Source: Candidatus Caccousia avistercoris
Lineage (GTDB): Bacteria; Bacillota; Clostridia; Oscillospirales; Acutalibacteraceae
Length of the DNA stretch: 5,634 bases
Direction: 5' to 3'
NCBI GenBank assembly: GCA_018715025.1
Contig: DVMK01000244.1
Coordinates: 1 to 5,634, forward strand
In this document: piece by piece, positions 1 to 5,569 of the stretch
Position numbering within the stretch: position 1 is the first letter of the stretch
Layout of the letters: each line of letters opens with the position of its first letter
Program-made: the position numbers and the translations under genes
Notes under the pieces: model-generated
Databases searched by the model: none
What the model was told of the DNA's origin: nothing
Seen by the model: the letters and a program-made list of their open reading frames with translations, nothing else

Positions 1-772
1 GGAGTCTCTTTCCCGAAATCCTTTCTGCCGCCCCTTCTCCTTTGAGGGAACCCGCGAACACGGCGTCCTTCTCCTTCACGGCTTCACCGCTACCCCCGGC
101 ACCCTGTTCCCGCTGGGGCAGGCGCTTTTTCAAAAAACCGGCTGGTACATCAGCGCCCCCCTCCTGCCCGGCCATGGCCGCACCCCGGAGGAGATGGAAA
201 AGACGCGCTGGCACGACTGGCTGCGGGCGGCGCAGCACTCCTTTGACGAGATGTCCCGCCGCTGCAGGGACGTAAGCGTAGTGGGCCTTTCCATGGGGGG
301 AGCCCTCACCCTTCTTTTGGCAGAGACGCGCCCGGTACGCCGGGCTGTACCCATTGCCGCCGCCCTTTCTGTCCATAACAGCAAAATTCATCTGGCGAAT
401 TTTCTCTGGCCCTTCTGCCGCTATATCGGCGAGGAAAAGGAGGCGGAACAAAAGGAACAGCCGCGGCCCGACTTTCTGCAGGAATACAACGCCGCCTATC
501 AGAGAACCCCCGTCCATTGCCTGGCCGATCTGGATCGCCTGATGCGCCTGGCGCGCCGCGGCCTTCCGCGGATTCACTGCCCTGTGCTGGCCGTGCGGGC
601 CGGAAAGGATGAGACGGTACACCCGCGCAGCAGCGACTGGATCATGGCCGGCGTCTCTTCCCCGAAAAAACAGCTGCTTGAGCTTCCGGAAAGCCCACAT
701 GTGTGTACCCTGGGGCCGGAACGGGAAGTTCTGTTTGACGCTGTCGCCAGATTCTTGACAGAAGCTCTCTGA
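1..772 (+). CDS. Alpha/beta hydrolase, Est30-type carboxylesterase (5' partial)
   Basis: This is probably a cytoplasmic serine esterase that hydrolyses short- to medium-chain acyl esters; the true substrate cannot be read from sequence. The frame (codons starting at base 2) is open to the left edge and has no plausible start before the essential oxyanion-hole motif LLLHGFTATPG (bases 62-94). The gene therefore begins just outside the window. The Met codon at 194 is internal and would remove that motif. Counting from the first visible codon, the nucleophile is Ser97 in GLSMGG (bases 284-301). The likely acid is Asp203 in AGKDETV (608-610), and the likely catalytic His is His233 in SPHV (698-700). 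The Ser/Asp/His spacing resembles Geobacillus Est30, as I recall that family. HGRTPEE at about residue 58 matches its conserved HGxxPEE. About 256 residues are visible against a usual 245-260, so only a few are missing. The gene converges on the sulfhydrylase to its right. A lipase or monoacylglycerol lipase-like role is the main alternative. Confidence 0.88.
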   Translation, partial: ESLSRNPFCRPFSFEGTREHGVLLLHGFTATPGTLFPLGQALFQKTGWYISAPLLPGHGRTPEEMEKTRWHDWLRAAQHSFDEMSRRCRDVSVVGLSMGGALTLLLAETRPVRRAVPIAAALSVHNSKIHLANFLWPFCRYIGEEKEAEQKEQPRPDFLQEYNAAYQRTPVHCLADLDRLMRLARRGLPRIHCPVLAVRAGKDETVHPRSSDWIMAGVSSPKKQLLELPESPHVCTLGPEREVLFDAVARFLTEAL

Positions 773-808
773 GCCTTTTCCCCATACTCTGGCAGGCATA
801 CAACAAAA

Positions 809-843
809 AGCAGGGCGGCCCCTCTTACCTGTGCCGCCCTGCT
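809..843 (-). terminator. Intrinsic terminator of the sulfhydrylase gene
   Basis: An 11-bp perfect stem, AGCAGGGCGGC (809-819) with GCCGCCCTGCT (833-843), encloses a 13-base loop. Read on the minus strand it is followed at once by TTTTTGTTG (bases 802-810 on the opposite strand). The plus-strand side continues GAAATAC with no U-run, so the hairpin is oriented for the minus-strand gene that stops at 905. Confidence 0.8.
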
Positions 844-856
844 GAAATACAACTTC

Positions 857-905
857 CGGCAGGCGTTCCTTTTGAAGGTCGCCTGCCGCTTTTATGTTCT
901 CTTTT
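857..905 (+). terminator. Intrinsic terminator of the hydrolase gene
   Basis: A 9-bp perfect stem, CGGCAGGCG (857-865) with CGCCTGCCG (880-888), has a possible inner CCTT/AAGG pairing. On the plus strand it is followed by the T-rich run CTTTTATGTTCTCTTTTT (889-906). On the minus strand it is followed by GAAGTTG with no T-run. It therefore fits the plus-strand hydrolase ending at 772, although it lies 85 bases beyond that stop. Its T-run reaches the last codons of the convergent gene. Confidence 0.7.
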
Positions 906-2179
906 TACACCTTGGCCAGCGCCTGCTCAATATCCGCCAGAATATCCGCCGGGTTTTCAATGCCCACCGACATGCGGATCATGTCCGGGCTGACGCCTGC
1001 CTCCCGCAGCTGCTCCTCCGTCATCTGCCGGTGCGTGGTACCGGCCGGGTGCAGCACGCAGGTGCGCAGGTCGGCCACATGGGTGACCACAGAGGCAAGC
1101 TGGAGGGAATCCATAAACCGTGTGGCCGCTTCCCTGCCGCCCTTCACCCCAAAGGAGATAACGCCGCAGGTGCCGTTGGGCATATATTTCTTTGCCATCT
1201 CATAATATTTGCTGCTGGGAAGGCCCGGATAATCAATCCAGCTGATTTTTTCGTTGCTCTCCAGGTATTCCGCCACCTTCTGGGCGTTGGCGCAGTGACG
1301 CTCCATGCGCAGGGCGAGAGTTTCCAGCCCCAGGTTCAGCAGGAAGGCGTTCATGGGGCTGGCCTGGGCGCCCAGGTCGCGCATCAAATGGGTGCGGGCC
1401 TTGGTGATGTAAGCCGCCCTGCCGAACTGCTCGGTATACACCACGCCGTGGTAGGATTCATCCGGCTCTGTGAGCATGGGGAATTTGCCGTTTGCCCAGT
1501 TAAAATTGCCGCTGTCCACAATACATCCGCCCACCTGCACCGCGTGGCCGTCCATGTATTTGGTGGTGGAATGGGTGACAATGTCGGCCCCGAAGGCAAA
1601 GGGACGGCAGTTTACCGGGGTGGGGAAGGTATTGTCCACAATCAGCGGCACGCCGTGAGCGTGGGCCGCTTTGGCGAACATCTCCAGGTCGGTGACAACC
1701 AGCGAGGGGTTCGACAGGGTTTCGGCAAAGACGCAGCGGGTATTTTCCTGAAAAGCCGCGTTCAGCTCCTCCTCCGTACAGTCTGGGTTCACAAAGGTGC
1801 AGGAAATGCCCATTTCAGCCATGGTCTTGTAAAACAGGTTGAAGGTGCCGCCGTAAATGGCGCTGGAGCTGACCACATGGCCGCCCGCATGGCAGATGTT
1901 CAGCACCGAAAGCAGCGAGGCCGCCTGGCCGGAAGAGGTGAGCAAGGCCCCCACGCCGCCTTCCAGGGCGGCAATCTTCTTTTCCACCACGTCCAGGGTG
2001 GGGTTGGCCAGCCGGGTGTAAAAGAAGCCGCTGTCCTGCAGGTCAAACAGGCGCCCCATCGCCTCGGAAGACTCGTAGCGGAAGGTAGTGCTCTGCACAA
2101 TCGGCATTACTCTTGGTTCCCCATTGCCGGGGCGGTAGCCCTCGTGAATGCACTTTGTATCAATGCGGTAATCGCTCAT
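905..2179 (-). CDS. metY: O-acetylhomoserine sulfhydrylase (O-acetylhomoserine aminocarboxypropyltransferase)
   Basis: This PLP-dependent enzyme of the Cys/Met metabolism family makes homocysteine from O-acetyl-L-homoserine and sulfide, feeding cytoplasmic methionine synthesis. The product is 424 residues, typical of the long MetY subgroup rather than the roughly 380-400-residue cystathionine synthases and lyases. Visible landmarks are YTRLANPT at 54-61 (PLP-phosphate contact from the neighbouring subunit), TSSGQAA at 81-87, VDNTF at 181-185 (Asp182 to the pyridine N), STTKYMDGH at 204-212 with Lys207 as the Schiff-base lysine, YHGVVYTEQFG at 243-253, and IRMSVGIE at 401-408 (Arg402 for the substrate carboxylate). 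The start is the ATG at 2179 because GGAGTG lies 6 bases upstream of it; the in-frame ATG at 2206 adds nine non-conserved residues and lacks that support. The gene lies 104 bases downstream of dpaB on the same strand, with its own candidate promoter in the gap. Use of O-succinyl- or O-phosphohomoserine, or a methionine gamma-lyase activity, is possible but less likely. Confidence 0.92.
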   Translation of the reverse strand: MSDYRIDTKCIHEGYRPGNGEPRVMPIVQSTTFRYESSEAMGRLFDLQDSGFFYTRLANPTLDVVEKKIAALEGGVGALLTSSGQAASLLSVLNICHAGGHVVSSSAIYGGTFNLFYKTMAEMGISCTFVNPDCTEEELNAAFQENTRCVFAETLSNPSLVVTDLEMFAKAAHAHGVPLIVDNTFPTPVNCRPFAFGADIVTHSTTKYMDGHAVQVGGCIVDSGNFNWANGKFPMLTEPDESYHGVVYTEQFGRAAYITKARTHLMRDLGAQASPMNAFLLNLGLETLALRMERHCANAQKVAEYLESNEKISWIDYPGLPSSKYYEMAKKYMPNGTCGVISFGVKGGREAATRFMDSLQLASVVTHVADLRTCVLHPAGTTHRQMTEEQLREAGVSPDMIRMSVGIENPADILADIEQALAKV

Positions 2180-2185
2180 TTGAAA

Positions 2186-2191
2186 CACTCC
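2186..2191 (-). promoter_or_regulatory. Shine-Dalgarno site of the sulfhydrylase gene
   Basis: On the minus strand GGAGTG stands 6 bases before the ATG at 2177-2179. It decides the start against the longer in-frame ATG at 2204-2206, which begins upstream of this site. Confidence 0.8.
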
Positions 2192-2244
2192 TTTTTCGTA
2201 AACCATGGGGAAGAAGGCGCTTCCTCATGTGAAATTCCTGCTTT

Positions 2245-2273
2245 ATCATATCATTTTCCAAAAGAAGATACAA
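2245..2273 (-). promoter_or_regulatory. Candidate sigma-A promoter for the sulfhydrylase gene
   Basis: On the minus strand the -35-like TTGTAT (2268-2273, 3/6) and -10-like TATGAT (2245-2250, 5/6) are separated by exactly 17 bases. The site falls in the gap between the dpaB stop and the metY start and would give a leader of about 60 bases. The -35 box is weak, so transcription by readthrough from dpaAB is an alternative. Confidence 0.4.
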
Positions 2274-2283
2274 GATTTTTTTC

Positions 2284-2856
2284 TTACAGCAGAACGGGCT
2301 GAAGCTGCCTGCCCGCCAGGGCTTCCTCCACGGCGGCCGGAAGGCTTTCAAAGTCCGACACCAGGGAGTAGGGCTTTTTCTCCGGATCATCCTGGCGGAA
2401 GGGGACGAAATAGATGTTCCTGGTATTCAGCAGCCGGCCGATGTTCGGGGCCGAAGCGGCCAGCGCGTCGTTGGTGGCAATGTTCAGCACCACAGGCAGG
2501 CCGATGCGCAGGCAGGACTTCGCCGCCATGGTAACCGGCGTGTCGGTAATCCCATTCGCCAGCTTTCCCAGGGTGTTGCCGGTGCAGGGGGCGATTACCA
2601 GGGCGTCCACCATGCGCTTGGGCCCCAGAGGCTCTGCCGCCGCGATGGTGTGAATCACCTTCCGCCCGCAGATATCCTCCGCCTCCCAGACAAAATCCGC
2701 CGCCCTGCCGAAGCGGGTGTCGGTGCTGCAGGCGTTCTGCGACATCACCGGCAGCAGGCGGTACCCGGCTGCCGCCAGCCTTCGCATCTGTTCCAGCGCC
2801 CGGTCAAAGGTGCAGAAGGAGCCGCACATGGCAAAGCCCAAGGTAATTTCTTTCAT
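2284..2856 (-). CDS. dpaB: Dipicolinate synthase subunit B (flavoprotein family)
   Basis: This is the SpoVFB homologue. Together with DpaA it converts the lysine-pathway intermediate 4-hydroxy-tetrahydrodipicolinate (or its dihydro product) into dipicolinic acid in the sporulating mother cell. The product is 190 residues against about 200 in B. subtilis. It shows the flavoprotein (PF02441-like) Rossmann core: ITLGFAMCGSFCTF at 4-17, STDTRFG at 44-50, AEPLGPK at 74-80, the nucleotide-binding-like APCTGNTLGKLANGITD at 89-105, TNDAL at 128-132, and NIYFVPFRQDDPEKKP at 147-162. The last is nearly identical in type to the B. subtilis protein. The start is the ATG at 2856. It has a GGAGGAG site 8 bases upstream, formed by the last codons of dpaA, whereas the GTG at 2863-2865 overlaps that site. 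Only five bases separate the dpaA stop from this ATG, so translational coupling is likely. The exact catalytic role of subunit B is less well established than that of A. Confidence 0.96.
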   Translation of the reverse strand: MKEITLGFAMCGSFCTFDRALEQMRRLAAAGYRLLPVMSQNACSTDTRFGRAADFVWEAEDICGRKVIHTIAAAEPLGPKRMVDALVIAPCTGNTLGKLANGITDTPVTMAAKSCLRIGLPVVLNIATNDALAASAPNIGRLLNTRNIYFVPFRQDDPEKKPYSLVSDFESLPAAVEEALAGRQLQPVLL

Positions 2857-2861
2857 ACTCC

Positions 2862-3725
2862 TCACTCCTCCATCATGTTGTAAATGGTCTGCTTGATGAT
2901 TTCGCCCGCCGCCCTGGGCGACACCTTTCCAGGCAGCGAAAGGGCGTGCACCGTGCGGATCCCCAGTTTTTCCGCAGCGGCAAAGTCCACGCCGCCGGGG
3001 GCGGAGGCCAGGTCGATGACAAGGCAGCCGGGCTTCAGGCGCGAAAGCACCCTTTTGGGGAAAACCAGCGCCGGTATGGTGTTGAACACCACGTCGTACG
3101 GCTCTTCCCCTTCGCCCAGCTTTTCGGTCTGCACCGCGCGGCAGCCGGAAATTTCAATCCACGCCATATCCCGCGGCCTGCGGGCGCTGACCGTCACCTG
3201 CGCCCCCATGCCGCGCAGCAGGCTGGCCAGTGCGCGGCCAATTCTTCCGTAACCGGCCACCAGACAGCGCCCGCCTATCAGCGAGCCTTCATATTCCCTG
3301 ACGGCGATAGCGACGGCGGCCTCTGCCGTAACGCCCGCGTTGCGCACGGCAAACTCTTCCCTGGTGTAATAGTCGTAAGCCTCGGCAGTGTCCCACAGGC
3401 TGCTGGTGGCAAAAAGCTTTGCCATGCGCCCTCCGTATACCTCCTTGTGCTGCATGAGGCCGGCAAAGGAATCGTCCAGCGCAAGCGTTTCCCCGGAATA
3501 GGGGGCGTTCAGCGTTTTTCCGTCTACCGTCACAGGCAGGGGTAAAATAATGGTCATACACCTGGAAACAATCTCTTCCAGCCTGCTGCGCCTGACATCC
3601 TCGCTGAGGGGGAGGCGGTCCAGCCCCCAGGCGTACACGGTGCAGCCGTCTGCCGCCAGGGATTCCGCCAGGGCAGCCTGGCGTTTATCCCCTCCCAAGA
3701 TGCCGAAGCTGTTTATATCCATCAT
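2862..3725 (-). CDS. dpaA: Dipicolinate synthase subunit A
   Basis: This is the SpoVFA homologue, the NAD(P)-dependent dehydrogenase-like subunit of dipicolinate synthase, which makes the Ca-DPA precursor stored in the spore core. The product is 287 residues against about 297 in B. subtilis. An N-terminal Rossmann-like segment, FGILGGDKRQ (7-16), precedes a second full NAD(P) fold, LVAGYGRIGRALASLL (155-170), with the GxGxxG glycines 158, 160 and 163. Then come NTIPALVF (215-222), DLASAPGGVDF (238-248) and ALSLPGKVSPRAAGEII (261-277), all family-diagnostic. The start chosen is the first of two tandem ATGs (3723-3725), with GGGAAGGG ending 11 bases upstream. The frame stays open to 3947, but the extra 74 residues are Pro/Gly/Cys-rich, absent from the family, and cover the leader structures. 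dpaB follows five bases downstream. A sigma-K-like promoter lies upstream. asd, dapG and dapA, which follow these genes in Bacillus, are absent here. Confidence 0.95.
   Translation of the reverse strand: MMDINSFGILGGDKRQAALAESLAADGCTVYAWGLDRLPLSEDVRRSRLEEIVSRCMTIILPLPVTVDGKTLNAPYSGETLALDDSFAGLMQHKEVYGGRMAKLFATSSLWDTAEAYDYYTREEFAVRNAGVTAEAAVAIAVREYEGSLIGGRCLVAGYGRIGRALASLLRGMGAQVTVSARRPRDMAWIEISGCRAVQTEKLGEGEEPYDVVFNTIPALVFPKRVLSRLKPGCLVIDLASAPGGVDFAAAEKLGIRTVHALSLPGKVSPRAAGEIIKQTIYNMMEE
2865..2871 (-). promoter_or_regulatory. Shine-Dalgarno site of dpaB inside the end of dpaA
   Basis: On the minus strand GGAGGAG is formed by the final dpaA codons and lies 8 bases upstream of the dpaB ATG. 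The same bases code the C-terminal Glu-Glu and lead into the TGA stop of dpaA, so ribosomes ending dpaA sit on the dpaB start. Confidence 0.8.
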
Positions 3726-3840
3726 AAAATACCATACCCTTCCCATTTCCCCGCGCCCTGGGGCAGAGGGCTGACAAGGCTGCCCGGCCCTGAAAAGCCC
3801 CGGCTCCCCCGCCGCACAGGGAAGAAATAAAATAGAAACA

Positions 3841-3880
3841 CAGCAATCCGGGCCGGCGTTTCGCCTGTTCCCAATTGCTG
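3841..3880 (-). promoter_or_regulatory. Hairpin in the dpaAB leader, possible attenuator
   Basis: Three nested helices stack symmetrically: CAGCAAT/ATTGCTG (3841-3847 with 3874-3880), GGG/CCC (3850-3852 with 3870-3872) and GGCG/CGCC (3855-3858 with 3862-3865) around a three-base loop. Read on the minus strand, the structure would begin about 15 bases after the predicted sigma-K transcript start. It is followed by the T-rich but interrupted run TGTTTCTATTTTATTTC. This could be an attenuator, a 5'-stabilising hairpin, or chance structure in GC-rich DNA. Confidence 0.4.
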
Positions 3881-3901
3881 CAGGCAGATTTTTCTTTACG
3901 A

Positions 3902-3930
3902 CATAGTATGGAAATGGAAAGGGAGATGTG
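3902..3930 (-). promoter_or_regulatory. Candidate sigma-K promoter of dpaAB
   Basis: On the minus strand CACA (3927-3930), a 16-base spacer and CATACTATG (3902-3910) match the B. subtilis sigma-K pattern mACm-n16-CATAnnnTA at all fixed positions but the last. In B. subtilis the homologous spoVF operon is transcribed by sigma-K in the mother cell, so the match fits the known regulation. The -10 also resembles the sigma-E box CATACAnT, and a sigma-E reading cannot be excluded. The leader would be about 170 bases long. Confidence 0.5.
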
Positions 3931-3971
3931 CCAGGTTCCAGGGCCAATTTCTATAGATTTGGAATTCTGCC

Positions 3972-4000
3972 TTGCAAAAAAGGCGGTTTCTGGGTATGAT
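3972..4000 (+). promoter_or_regulatory. Sigma-A-type promoter of murC
   Basis: The -35 TTGCAA (3972-3977, 4/6) and -10 TATGAT (3995-4000, 5/6) have the ideal 17-base spacing. They predict a transcript start near 4007 and a short leader of about 33 bases before murC. Confidence 0.6.
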
Positions 4001-4022
4001 AAGGATATGATTTACAAGAGAT

Positions 4023-4029
4023 AAAGGGG
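4023..4029 (+). promoter_or_regulatory. Shine-Dalgarno site of murC
   Basis: AAAGGGG lies 10 bases before the ATG at 4040 and supports that start. No other in-frame start lies between it and the conserved N-terminal glycine loop. Confidence 0.7.
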
Positions 4030-4039
4030 CGCGTCAATT

Positions 4040-5428
4040 ATGGAGCATCAGGATATTCTTTCCCAGGTAAAACGGATCCATTTTGTTGGCATAGGCGGAT
4101 CGGGCATGTGCCCTCTGGCGGAGATTCTTCTTCACAGGGGCTATGAGCTGACCGGTTCTGACCGGAGCGAATCAGACACGCTGGAGCGCATCCGGGCCTA
4201 TGGCATCCCGGTGTACATGGAGCATAGGGCGGAAAATGTGGAGGGCGCGGAGCTTGTGGTTTACTCCGCAGCCGTAAAGCAGGACAACCCAGAGCTGGCC
4301 GCCGCCCGGGCAAAGGGGATTCCCACCGTGGAACGCTCTGTCATGCTGGGCATGGTGACAAAACGGTACCCACGCTCGGTGGCGGTTTCCGGTACTCACG
4401 GGAAAACCACCACCACAGCCCTCATTACCCAAACCCTGATGCTGGGCGGGCTGGATCCCTCCGCCGTCATTGGCGGCAAGCTGCCCTACATCGGCGGCAA
4501 CGGCCGCGCCGGGAAATCGGACGCGATTGTGTGTGAGGCCTGCGAATATGTGGACACCTTCCTTCAGCTGTACCCCTACCTTTCCGTCATTCTCAACATC
4601 GATGCGGATCATCTGGATTATTTCGGCACGCTGGAGAATATCATCAAGTCCTTCCACCAGTTCGCCCTGCAGACCAGCGGGGTGATTGTGGCCAACGGGG
4701 ACGATCCCAACGTGAAAAAGGCTTTGGAGGGCGTTTCCCATGTGAAGATTGTCACCTTCGGCCTTTCGCCGGAAAACGATTATTCCGCGGCCGGTATTCT
4801 GGAGGAACCCAAGGCCTGCGAAGCGTTCACCATACTGAAAAACGGTTCCCCGCTGTGCCGGGCAGAGCTTTCCATTCCGGGGAAGCACAACATTCTCAAC
4901 GCCCTGGCCGCAGCAGCAGCAGCGGATTTGATGGGGGTAGACCCGGACACCATCGCCAGGGCGCTGCATGAGTTCCATGGCGTGCACCGCCGTTTTGAGG
5001 TGCTGGGCTCGTTCGGCGGCGTAACGGTGGCCGACGACTTCGCCCACCACCCCACCGAGCTGGCCGCCACCCTCAGCGCCGCCATGCGCATGGGCTACCG
5101 GCAGGTATGGGCCCTGTTCCAGCCCCACACCTACTCCCGCACCTACCTGCTTCTGGATGACTTTGCCAAGGCTCTCTCCATTCCGGATCACGTGGTTCTC
5201 TCCGAAATTCTGGCTGTGCGGGAGGAAAACACATACCATATCTACGCGAAGGACCTTGCCGACAAGGTGCCCGGCAGCGTCTGGTTCCCCACCTTTGAAG
5301 AAATGGCGGATTACACCATGGCAAGGGCGCAGCCGGGCGACCTGATTCTCACCCTGGGCGGCGGCGACATTTACAAATGCGCCAATTTGATTGTGCAAAA
5401 ATATAAGGACAAGGAATCTGTTCTATAA
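4040..5428 (+). CDS. murC: UDP-N-acetylmuramate--L-alanine ligase
   Basis: This cytoplasmic Mur ligase joins L-alanine to UDP-N-acetylmuramic acid with ATP, the first step of peptidoglycan stem-peptide assembly. The product is 462 residues, normal for the family, with all three domains. The N-terminal UDP-binding fold (1 to about 112) has HFVGIGGSGM at 14-23. The central ATPase (about 113-320) has the P-loop GTHGKTTTT at 118-126, the acidic segment EACEY at 166-170, NIDADHLDYF at 186-195, and GKHNILNALA at 281-290. The C-terminal amino-acid/UDP-product domain (about 321-462) has HRRFEVLG at 316-323, DDFAHHPTE at 332-340, FQPHTYSRT at 360-368 and LGGGDIY at 439-445. The EACEY segment replaces the EADESD of proteobacterial MurC. 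As I recall, related variants occur in other clostridial MurC proteins. The gene has its own promoter and a strong terminator, so it appears monocistronic, divergent from dpaAB. Confidence 0.98.
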   Translation: MEHQDILSQVKRIHFVGIGGSGMCPLAEILLHRGYELTGSDRSESDTLERIRAYGIPVYMEHRAENVEGAELVVYSAAVKQDNPELAAARAKGIPTVERSVMLGMVTKRYPRSVAVSGTHGKTTTTALITQTLMLGGLDPSAVIGGKLPYIGGNGRAGKSDAIVCEACEYVDTFLQLYPYLSVILNIDADHLDYFGTLENIIKSFHQFALQTSGVIVANGDDPNVKKALEGVSHVKIVTFGLSPENDYSAAGILEEPKACEAFTILKNGSPLCRAELSIPGKHNILNALAAAAAADLMGVDPDTIARALHEFHGVHRRFEVLGSFGGVTVADDFAHHPTELAATLSAAMRMGYRQVWALFQPHTYSRTYLLLDDFAKALSIPDHVVLSEILAVREENTYHIYAKDLADKVPGSVWFPTFEEMADYTMARAQPGDLILTLGGGDIYKCANLIVQKYKDKESVL

Positions 5429-5446
5429 GCTCCGGCTTGGCTGTGC

Positions 5447-5494
5447 GGCGGAAGGCGTTTCCCATGGGGGAATACGCCTTCCGCCTTTTCCTTT
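5447..5494 (+). terminator. Strong intrinsic terminator of murC
   Basis: A 12-bp perfect stem, GGCGGAAGGCGT (5447-5458) with ACGCCTTCCGCC (5474-5485), is extended by inner TTCCC/GGGAA pairs. It is followed directly by TTTTCCTTT (5486-5494), starting 19 bases after the murC stop. Confidence 0.92.
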
Positions 5495-5510
5495 GCCCCT
5501 TGTCCACTAA

Positions 5511-5556
5511 GGGTAAAAAGGACAAAGAAACACCGGCCCCCTGTGAGGAGCCGGTG
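5511..5556 (-). terminator. Intrinsic terminator for a minus-strand gene entering from the right
   Basis: A 7-bp stem, CACCGGC (5531-5537) with GCCGGTG (5550-5556), has an inner CCT/AGG pairing. On the minus strand it is followed by the T-rich run TTTCTTTGTCCTTTTT (5515-5530). The plus-strand exit is CAAAAATC, so the signal is oriented leftward, facing the murC terminator. Confidence 0.75.
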
Positions 5557-5569
5557 CAAAAATCTTCTG

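Larger units (their letters stand above)
3726..4039. other. Divergent intergenic region between dpaA and murC
   Basis: This 314-base gap holds a plus-strand promoter and ribosome site for murC on its right. On its left lie a minus-strand sigma-K-like promoter and a structured dpaA leader. The left part is GC-rich and has an uninterrupted minus-strand frame that looks incidental. Besides the main leader hairpin, a second inverted repeat, GGGCAG (3761-3766) with CTGCCC (3780-3785), stands about 36 bases upstream of the dpaA start. No convincing small protein gene or tRNA was seen. Confidence 0.6.

Noticed and set aside
194..772. A 192-residue hydrolase starting at the ATG at 194
   Set aside because: It would lack the HGF oxyanion motif encoded upstream in the same uninterrupted frame, so the ATG is internal to a gene cut by the window edge.
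2180..2206. A nine-residue longer start for the sulfhydrylase
   Set aside because: The Shine-Dalgarno site at 2186-2191 lies inside this extension and is correctly placed for the ATG at 2179. The added residues are not conserved.
2180..2283. A SAM or T-box riboswitch in front of the methionine-pathway gene
   Set aside because: The 104-base gap is too short for either element together with the candidate promoter and has none of the expected stem pattern or T-box sequence.
872..2302. A 476-codon plus-strand open frame antisense to the sulfhydrylase gene
   Set aside because: It mirrors the minus-strand metY codons in GC-rich DNA, is rich in His/Gly/Val/Gln with no recognisable family, and overlaps a gene with a complete set of catalytic motifs.
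3726..3947. A 74-residue N-terminal extension of dpaA starting at 3947
   Set aside because: The extra residues match no part of the dipicolinate synthase family and cover the candidate promoter and leader hairpin. The tandem ATG at 3720-3725 gives the normal family length.
4172..5398. A 408-codon minus-strand open frame antisense to murC
   Set aside because: It lies wholly within murC, has a biased composition and no family motifs, and is a typical shadow of a GC-rich gene.
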